Assembly (NCBI GenBank): GCA_937898715.1
Contig: CALEKA010000071.1
Span: 1 to 10,887 of the forward strand
DNA length: 10,887 bases
From: an uncultured Prevotella sp.
GTDB lineage: Bacteria > Bacteroidota > Bacteroidia > Bacteroidales > Bacteroidaceae
Direction of reading: 5' to 3'
Shown: positions 6,366 to 10,887 of the stretch, in pieces
Layout: every line of letters begins with the position of its first letter
Numbering within the stretch: position 1 is the stretch's first letter
The notes under the pieces: generated by a model
The model's database searches: none
What the model was told of the DNA's origin: nothing
Seen by the model: the letters and a program-made list of their open reading frames with translations, nothing else
Position numbers and translations under genes: made by a program

Positions 6366-8786
6366 TTATCCCTTGAAGCGACCGAGGATGCGCTGCACTC
6401 GGCCCTGCTTCTTGTGGTGGCCATAGCCATAGCCATAACCATAGCCATAGCCCGTTCCGCCGCCGTAGCGCGAGGTCTTCACGTCAGCATCGTTGAGCAC
6501 GATGCAGAGTTTGCGGAAGCGATTGTCTTGATACATACGTTCAAGTTCGGGCAAGAAGTCGCGATTCTGCACGCCTACGCGGATGACGAACAGTGTGAAA
6601 TCGACCAATCGTGCCACCACGTTGGCATCGGCCACGGAGAACATTGGCGTGGTATCGATTATTACGTGGTCGTAGCGCTTACGCAGCTCGGTAATGAGTT
6701 CGTCGAAACGTGACGACATGAGCAGTTCCGAGGGGTTGGGTGGCATATGGCCAGCCGGGATGAAGTCTACACCCTTGGTCAATCCGTCGGGACGGATGAT
6801 GTCGTCCACCTGTGTATGGTCGTCGGCCAAGTAGGTGGTAAGTCCGAAGGTGTGGCCAAACGAAGAGCTCAGCGTACGCTTGCGGATATCGGCATCGATC
6901 AGCACCACGCGTTTGCCTGCCATCGAGAGTATGGTGGCCATATTGCGCGATACGAAGCTCTTGCCCTGTCCCGGAGTGGTCGAGGTGGTCATCATCACCT
7001 GCGTAGCGTGGCGCATATAGCCCAGTGAGAAGCGCAGGATGCGGAAGGCTTCCACCACGGGGGCATCGCTCGAGAGGTCGGTCAGGAGCGTCTTGTCGTT
7101 GCTATCCTTGAGGTGGGGAATCTCGCCGAGCAAGGGGATGGTGGTACTTTCTTCTATGTCGCGACGGCCGTGTACGGTCACATCGAGCATATAGCGCAAC
7201 CAGAGCACTACGGAAGGGATGAGCAGACCGATAATCAAACTCACGAGCATGATGATCGAGCCGCGCGGACTCACCTTCTTGTTGCCGATAGGTCCTTCCA
7301 CGAGTCGCACGTTGGCCTCATTGATGGCCTGCTGGAGGGCAACTTCCTCACGCTTATTGAGCAAGTAGGTATAAAGAGCCTCCTTGAGCGACTGTTGGCG
7401 CTGGATGTCGAGTCCTTGTTTCTCTTGATCGGGAGCACCCGTCACGCGGCCGTTGAGAGCAGCTTCGTTGGCCTTAGCATCGCGGAGGCGCACTTCCTGC
7501 GTGTTGACGTAGTTGCGCAGCGAGGTGGCTATTGCTTGACGCATCTGCTGGAGCTGACGATCGAGTTCGCGCACCATGGCACCATTCTCGCTCGAGTTGG
7601 CCACCATCTGGTTGCGGCGGTTCATCTGATCGTTGTAGGAAGCGATCTGCGTGTTGAACGAGGCGTCGCCTATGTTGAGAGCCGGAATGAGGTCGTGATC
7701 GTTGGTATGGTTGTGAATGTAGTCGTTGAGATACTTCGCCACATTGAGCTGTGTCTCCATCTCAAGGCTCTGCTGACGAGCCTGCGTGGTCTGCGTAAGG
7801 ATGGTCTGCGGGGTGGTGGTGAAGTCGATGAGCTGGTTGCGCTTCTTGAACGATGCCAACTGGCTCTCCACACTGCTCAGTTCGCTACCGATAATCTTGA
7901 TACGATCGTCGATAAACTTCGCCGTGCTCAGCGCTACGCGATTCTTGTTCTCCACGACGTCTTCCTTGTAAGTATCGTAGAGCGTATTGAGAATATCGTC
8001 GGCACGCTTCGTGCTACCGTCGTTGCAACTCATCACAATGAGAGAAGTCTCCTTGTCATACTCCGACACGGTGAGTTCGCCCATATAGCGGTTGGCTGTA
8101 TTTTCGGACGAGAGACGAGTCACGTGGATGGTCTCGCTGCCCCACTTACCATAGGCAGGACCGCGCACCACGCTCACACGTCCGTAGGGCGTCTGTACGG
8201 TCTGTCCGAGTTGTGCATCAATATCCTTCACTGCATTGCCCAGTCGGTCGGTCATGCCGCTGAGGGTCACGGTGTTGAGGTCCTTCTTTTTGATCTGGAG
8301 CACCTGAGCCTTCTTGCCTTTGTAAGGTTTCTCAAAGAGCAGCACGATGGGGCGCGTCTCGGCATAGAGCGGTGCTTGGTGGAACGACTCCTTCACGCTG
8401 TAGTCTACGTCGAGCTGAAGCTTGTCTACCACGCGCTGCATGAGTCGCTTTGAAGAGAGGATAAAGATTTCGTTCTTAAGATTGTCGCCCACGCTCACCC
8501 CGTTGAGTTGGAGCAACGTGTTCATACCATTGCGTCTTGAGCCGCTTCGGAATGACGAAGAGCTCGATCCATCATCGCCATCCTCGATGAGCATGACGGT
8601 CTGACGCTGGAATACGCGCGGCTGACGTTGCAAATAAAACCAGCCAATGGCAACGCATATTACCGCAGAGAGGAGAAACCAAGCCCAATTAGTCTTAAAC
8701 TGATGATAGCATAGCTTGATCAGGGGCACCAGTTGCATCTCTTCTTCCTGTTGTTCTGCGTTGTTCAGGTTTACATTGGTTTCCAT
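6366..8786 (-). CDS. Wzc-type polysaccharide co-polymerase / tyrosine autokinase
   Basis: This inner-membrane protein combines a Wzz chain-length domain with a cytoplasmic BY-kinase domain, a class that controls capsule or exopolysaccharide polymerisation and export. Layout of the 806 residues: TM1 about 34-51; a large periplasmic part (about 52-508) with a Ser-rich patch (74-83) and coiled-coil-like stretches (about 290-345 and 385-495); TM2 about 510-531; and the kinase domain from about 575. The kinase has Walker A TPGQGKS (604-610), Walker A' VLIDAD (628-633) and Walker B VIIDTTP (708-714, Asp711). The usual DTPP is DTTP here. The C-terminal tail carries Tyr774 and five alternating Tyr (780-788, GYGYG...), the expected autophosphorylation cluster, followed by a basic end. 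The ATG at 8784-8786 is used; an in-frame stop eight codons upstream limits alternatives. No Wza exporter, Wzx/Wzy or glycosyltransferase genes are adjacent, so its polysaccharide locus must be elsewhere. It has its own promoter and a long leader. Confidence 0.94.
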   Translation of the reverse strand: METNVNLNNAEQQEEEMQLVPLIKLCYHQFKTNWAWFLLSAVICVAIGWFYLQRQPRVFQRQTVMLIEDGDDGSSSSSFRSGSRRNGMNTLLQLNGVSVGDNLKNEIFILSSKRLMQRVVDKLQLDVDYSVKESFHQAPLYAETRPIVLLFEKPYKGKKAQVLQIKKKDLNTVTLSGMTDRLGNAVKDIDAQLGQTVQTPYGRVSVVRGPAYGKWGSETIHVTRLSSENTANRYMGELTVSEYDKETSLIVMSCNDGSTKRADDILNTLYDTYKEDVVENKNRVALSTAKFIDDRIKIIGSELSSVESQLASFKKRNQLIDFTTTPQTILTQTTQARQQSLEMETQLNVAKYLNDYIHNHTNDHDLIPALNIGDASFNTQIASYNDQMNRRNQMVANSSENGAMVRELDRQLQQMRQAIATSLRNYVNTQEVRLRDAKANEAALNGRVTGAPDQEKQGLDIQRQQSLKEALYTYLLNKREEVALQQAINEANVRLVEGPIGNKKVSPRGSIIMLVSLIIGLLIPSVVLWLRYMLDVTVHGRRDIEESTTIPLLGEIPHLKDSNDKTLLTDLSSDAPVVEAFRILRFSLGYMRHATQVMMTTSTTPGQGKSFVSRNMATILSMAGKRVVLIDADIRKRTLSSSFGHTFGLTTYLADDHTQVDDIIRPDGLTKGVDFIPAGHMPPNPSELLMSSRFDELITELRKRYDHVIIDTTPMFSVADANVVARLVDFTLFVIRVGVQNRDFLPELERMYQDNRFRKLCIVLNDADVKTSRYGGGTGYGYGYGYGYGHHKKQGRVQRILGRFKG
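6421..6450. repeat. In-frame hexanucleotide microsatellite (5 x CCATAR)
   Basis: Five head-to-tail copies of CCATAG (the third is CCATAA) lie inside the kinase gene and encode alternating Tyr-Gly on the minus strand. A six-base unit keeps the frame, so copy-number slippage would change the number of tail tyrosines without breaking the protein. The CCATAA variant is synonymous for Tyr-Gly and interrupts the run, which should slow slippage somewhat. Confidence 0.93.
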
Positions 8787-8946
8787 AAATAATGAGTAAT
8801 AGCAATTTCAGAAATTGCTTGTAGTTAATGTTGTAGGTTATGAGTTGATTAAGTAAGATCTCTTGCTGGGGGGGGATGACCGCCTCACTGGCTGATTGTG
8901 CGCCAAGGATTGGCGAATTCGAGCCACGCCCATAGCTAAATAATTC
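8787..8946 (-). promoter_or_regulatory. 5' leader of the kinase gene, with C8 tract, hairpins and possible uORF
   Basis: The promoter at 8953-8984 would start RNA near 8946, leaving about 160 nt before the kinase ATG. From the 5' side the leader holds an ATG at 8931-8933 that opens a 31-codon ORF ending at 8838-8840. It then has a hairpin CGCCAA-GGA-TTGGCG (8901-8915) and a run of eight G on the plus strand (C8 in the RNA, 8868-8875) inside that ORF. A perfect hairpin AGCAATTT-CAG-AAATTGCT (8801-8819) ends 14 nt before the start codon. I recognise no known riboswitch. The start-proximal hairpin could limit ribosome access. Translation of the small ORF is unproven. Confidence 0.5.
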
Positions 8947-8952
8947 TGACTG

Positions 8953-8984
8953 CAAAAGTAATGCATTTCTCGTTAACTCCCAAA
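8953..8984 (-). promoter_or_regulatory. Promoter of the kinase gene
   Basis: On the minus strand TTTG (8981-8984), a 20-bp spacer (8961-8980) and TACTTTTG (8953-8960) match the Bacteroidota primary-sigma consensus exactly in both boxes and in spacing. The -33 box lies only about 12 bp past the trkH stop and no terminator is visible between them. The kinase gene therefore has its own promoter and may also receive trkH read-through. Confidence 0.82.
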
Positions 8985-8996
8985 CATTTCGCATGC

Positions 8997-10454
8997 TTAC
9001 TCATCACGCCAGAATGCGGGGGTAAGCGGAAGCAGCAGGGAGAAGATCTCCAAGCGGCCGGCAAGCATGAGGAAGGCATTGAGATAGAGTGTCGTATCGT
9101 TGAGTACACTCCACGATCCGAGCGGACCGATGAGGTGGCCGATGCTCGGGCCGATGTTGCTAAACGATGAGATAGCGAGTCCGAAGGAGTCGAGCAGTGA
9201 AAGTCCCATGGCCACCATGACGAAGGTGGAGACCATGACGAGCATGAAATAGATCACGAAGAACACGAAGATGGTCCTTGCCGTCTGCGAGGTGATGAGT
9301 GTGCCATTGATGCGCACGGGTAGCACGGCATGGGGGTGGAGCATCTTCTTGAGTTCAGCCTTGGTCAAGCGCCACACCATCAGCACACGCACACACTTAA
9401 GTCCGCCACTGGTCGATCCAGCACAGGCGCCTATAATACTGATAAGCGAGAGGATGAGCCAGATGGTGGGGTGCCACTTCATAAAGTCTTCGTCGGAGAA
9501 ACCGGTGGTGCTCTGCAGCGATGCGGTATTGAAGAAGGCACTGCGCAGGGCAGTCATGAAGTCCATATGGTCGGCATACATCAGTATGCCCATGATGCTC
9601 AGTGCTGCCACGAAGAAGACAGCGAGGAAGCAACGCAACTCGTCGTCGTGAAACACATCGCGCACGCGGCGCTTCACGAAGAAGAGGTAGAGCAGCGTAC
9701 AGTTGATGCTCGCCAAGAACATAAATACCGTGGCTACCCACTGCAGTCGGTTGGAGTGAAACCAAGCTATACTGTCGGTATGGGTGGAAAATCCGCCCGT
9801 GCCGATGGTGCTAAGTCCGTGGCATACAGCATCGAATAGGCTCATGCCACACAGGAAGTAGGCGCCCATACAAGCCAAGGTGAGCAAGGAGTAGAGGCTC
9901 CACATCCAGCGTGCTGTGGTGCTAATGCGGGGATGAAGTTTGCCAATCTTTAGCCCCGTGGCTTCGGCAGAGAAGAGCTTCATTTCGCCACCACCCATAT
10001 TGGGCAGGATGGCGATAGTGAAGAACACGATTCCCATGCCGCCGATCCAGTGGGTCATGCTGCGCCAAAGCAAGATGGAACGGGGCAGAACGTCAATATC
10101 GTCGAATGCCGTGGCACCCGTAGTGGTGAAGCCCGACATAGTCTCGAAGAAGGCTGCCGCAACGCGCGGCTGATAGCCACTGAGCAGGAAGGGCAGCATA
10201 CCCGCGATGGAGAATACCACCCACGTGAGCGATACGATGAGGAAACCATCGCGCCGGCTCATGCGATTCTCGGCATGACGACCGAAGAAGCGCAGCAGGG
10301 TGCCCACTGCCAGCGTGATGAGCGCAGGCAGTCCGAAGGTGAGGAGATTGGTCTCTCTAAACCAAAACTCCATGCCGAAGCACAGTGCGAGCAGCATGGC
10401 TTCGAGCTGAAGCAGGGTGCCTATGGCTTTATATATTAGTGGTAGATTGAGCAT
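8997..10454 (-). CDS. trkH: TrkH-type potassium uptake protein, membrane subunit
   Basis: This is the ion-conducting inner-membrane subunit of a Trk/Ktr potassium uptake system. The 485 residues hold the four P-loop repeats with their filter segments: SGFTTTGAT (107-115), STIGTGGF (215-222), STTGFS (315-320) and SNIGPSIG (432-439). The Gly-rich GACAGSTSGG (342-351), in the membrane-loop region that gates the pore, is present, as is the conserved HWIGGMG (135-141). Length and N-terminus (MLNLPLIYKAIGTLLQLEAM) are normal for TrkH. The regulatory NAD-binding partner TrkA is often encoded directly upstream, but here at least 433 bp upstream are non-coding, so the partner must lie elsewhere. The ATG at 10452-10454 lies about 21 bp downstream of a good -7 box, implying a very short leader. 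Confidence 0.96.
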   Translation of the reverse strand: MLNLPLIYKAIGTLLQLEAMLLALCFGMEFWFRETNLLTFGLPALITLAVGTLLRFFGRHAENRMSRRDGFLIVSLTWVVFSIAGMLPFLLSGYQPRVAAAFFETMSGFTTTGATAFDDIDVLPRSILLWRSMTHWIGGMGIVFFTIAILPNMGGGEMKLFSAEATGLKIGKLHPRISTTARWMWSLYSLLTLACMGAYFLCGMSLFDAVCHGLSTIGTGGFSTHTDSIAWFHSNRLQWVATVFMFLASINCTLLYLFFVKRRVRDVFHDDELRCFLAVFFVAALSIMGILMYADHMDFMTALRSAFFNTASLQSTTGFSDEDFMKWHPTIWLILSLISIIGACAGSTSGGLKCVRVLMVWRLTKAELKKMLHPHAVLPVRINGTLITSQTARTIFVFFVIYFMLVMVSTFVMVAMGLSLLDSFGLAISSFSNIGPSIGHLIGPLGSWSVLNDTTLYLNAFLMLAGRLEIFSLLLPLTPAFWRDE

Positions 10455-10475
10455 TTACTGATTCGTTTTGTGCTG

Positions 10476-10507
10476 CAAAGTTAATCATATGAAATGAAAA
10501 GGGCAAG
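10476..10507 (-). promoter_or_regulatory. Promoter of trkH
   Basis: On the minus strand TAACTTTG (10476-10483) is a perfect -7 box. CTTG (10504-10507) stands at the -33 position with a 20-bp spacer, one base off TTTG. Transcription would start near 10469, leaving about 15 nt before the trkH ATG. Confidence 0.7.
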
Positions 10508-10552
10508 AGTTTCAATTATTTGCCAAGTGGGCGGCACCTTTCTGCATAGCCG

Positions 10553-10675
10553 TTCAGCCAATTCTGTGGGCGAGGCGTCTCGCGTCGGCATCGCGAGTGG
10601 ACAGGCTGCAGATCTATAGACAGTGGGAACGCTATTGAGCCGACGCGAGCCGCGTCGCCCACAGAACTGGGTGAA
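10553..10675. repeat. Long imperfect inverted repeat upstream of trkH
   Basis: Arms 10553-10589 and 10639-10675 pair at 33 of 37 positions, with a 49-nt centre. The stem is GC-rich (TGTGGGCGA... with ...TCGCCCACA). The left-arm CTCGCG (10579-10584) can pair either with CGCGAG in the right arm (10644-10649) or with CGCGAG just outside the left arm (10592-10597), so two folds compete. It lies upstream of the trkH promoter and so belongs to the 3' end of a gene beyond the window, or is an independent palindromic element. No flanking target duplication was evident. Confidence 0.82.
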
Positions 10676-10744
10676 AGCTGCTGTGACTCATTTTCCCCAT
10701 TAATCTTGGTTCATTAATTCCTAATTATAATCATCGTGCAATGA

Positions 10745-10785
10745 AATTCATGATTAATTCATGATAATTCGCGATAAATCGCGAC
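10745..10785. repeat. Four helically phased palindromic 10-11-mers
   Basis: Units begin at 10745, 10756, 10766 and 10776 (spacing 11, 10, 10) and follow AAWTCNNGAY, where W is A/T and Y is C/T. The cores are TCATGA twice and then TCGCGA twice, all palindromes. Spacing near one DNA turn puts every core on the same helix face, as in arrays bound by a dimeric protein. No known operator or origin box was recognised. Confidence 0.55.
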
Positions 10786-10863
10786 CCAAATCCTGCAGAA
10801 GAAAAGTATTAATTCAAGTTTCGGATTTAGACTGGGCGGGCTGAATCATCGTGCAAGTCGAAT

Positions 10864-10886
10864 GCAATCAAGCTTGCTTGAATTGC
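10864..10886. other. Imperfect hairpin at the right edge
   Basis: GCAATCAAGC (10864-10873) and GCTTGAATTGC (10876-10886) pair with one bulged base and a minimal loop. It runs into the window edge, so its context, for example the terminator of a gene outside, cannot be judged. Confidence 0.35.
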
Positions 10887-10887
10887 T

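Larger units (their letters stand above)
10455..10887. other. 433-bp intergenic region without genes
   Basis: No convincing coding region was found on either strand; the longest start-initiated frames I read are about 20 codons. In order from trkH it holds the trkH promoter, a short A/T-rich piece, a long GC-rich inverted repeat (10553-10675), an AT-rich stretch with phased palindromic units (10745-10785), and a 13-bp direct repeat (AATCATCGTGCAA at 10729-10741 and 10844-10856, 115 bp apart). At the edge is an imperfect hairpin (10864-10873 with 10876-10886). No tRNA or other known RNA was recognised. Confidence 0.7.

Noticed and set aside
7113..8453. 446-codon open frame on the plus strand, antisense to the kinase gene
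   Set aside because: It lies wholly within a well-supported gene, has no recognisable domains, and its composition is the reverse-frame shadow of a GC-rich coding region.
8695..8994. 99-codon frame across the kinase leader
   Set aside because: Its ATG lies upstream of the predicted TSS and between the promoter boxes and the trkH stop, and it overlaps the kinase start out of frame. It is relevant only to the C9 slippage idea.
8787..8996. Terminator between trkH and the kinase promoter
   Set aside because: No stem followed by a T-run on the minus strand between the trkH stop and the -33 box.
10553..10675. Integron attC site
   Set aside because: The arms lack the RYYYAAC/GTTRRRY core sites, and no integrase or cassette gene is present.

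Overview
The window looks like chromosomal DNA of a Bacteroidota (order Bacteroidales, probably Prevotellaceae-like). I infer this from two intergenic matches to the Bacteroidota sigma-70 promoter (TTTG or near it, 20 bp, TAnnTTTG), the lack of clear Shine-Dalgarno sequences, the types of protein present, and GC-rich genes separated by AT-rich, palindrome-rich spacers. I cannot name a species. All seven convincing genes lie on the minus strand, so they are transcribed from right to left.

In transcription order the layout is as follows. (1) A 433-bp non-coding stretch (10455-10887) holds a long imperfect inverted repeat, a helically phased set of palindromic 10-11-mers and a 13-bp direct repeat. 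(2) trkH (8997-10454), a potassium transporter membrane subunit, has its own promoter. (3) A Wzc-type polysaccharide co-polymerase/tyrosine autokinase (6366-8786) has a strong promoter and a leader of about 160 nt with a C8 tract and a possible upstream ORF. Its C-terminal Tyr-Gly tail is encoded by a hexanucleotide microsatellite. (4) A structured hairpin region follows (6262-6359). (5) A type I asparaginase (5186-6211) overlaps, by ATGA, a lipoprotein substrate-binding protein of the BtuF/FecB/TroA-like class (4014-5189). A FecCD/BtuC-type permease follows (2908-3891). (6) Three tandem 36/37-bp hairpin repeats precede hflX (1522-2778). (7) An FHS-type sugar MFS transporter (179-1393) ends near a strong bidirectional hairpin terminator at the left edge.

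The best find is a 182-bp palindromic MITE-like element (3896-4077) sitting exactly between the binding-protein and permease genes. Its 21-bp terminal inverted repeats match at 20 of 21 positions, the arms continue inward as a long imperfect palindrome, and TTTA flanks both ends. Removing the element and one TTTA in silico makes the binding protein end in ...YSPLK followed by a TGA that overlaps the permease ATG as ATGA. The next junction upstream in the same operon has that same arrangement. The element therefore appears to have broken a translationally coupled gene pair, added a 20-residue tail to the binding protein, and possibly brought an outward promoter for the permease. No ABC ATPase gene is present beside this transporter.
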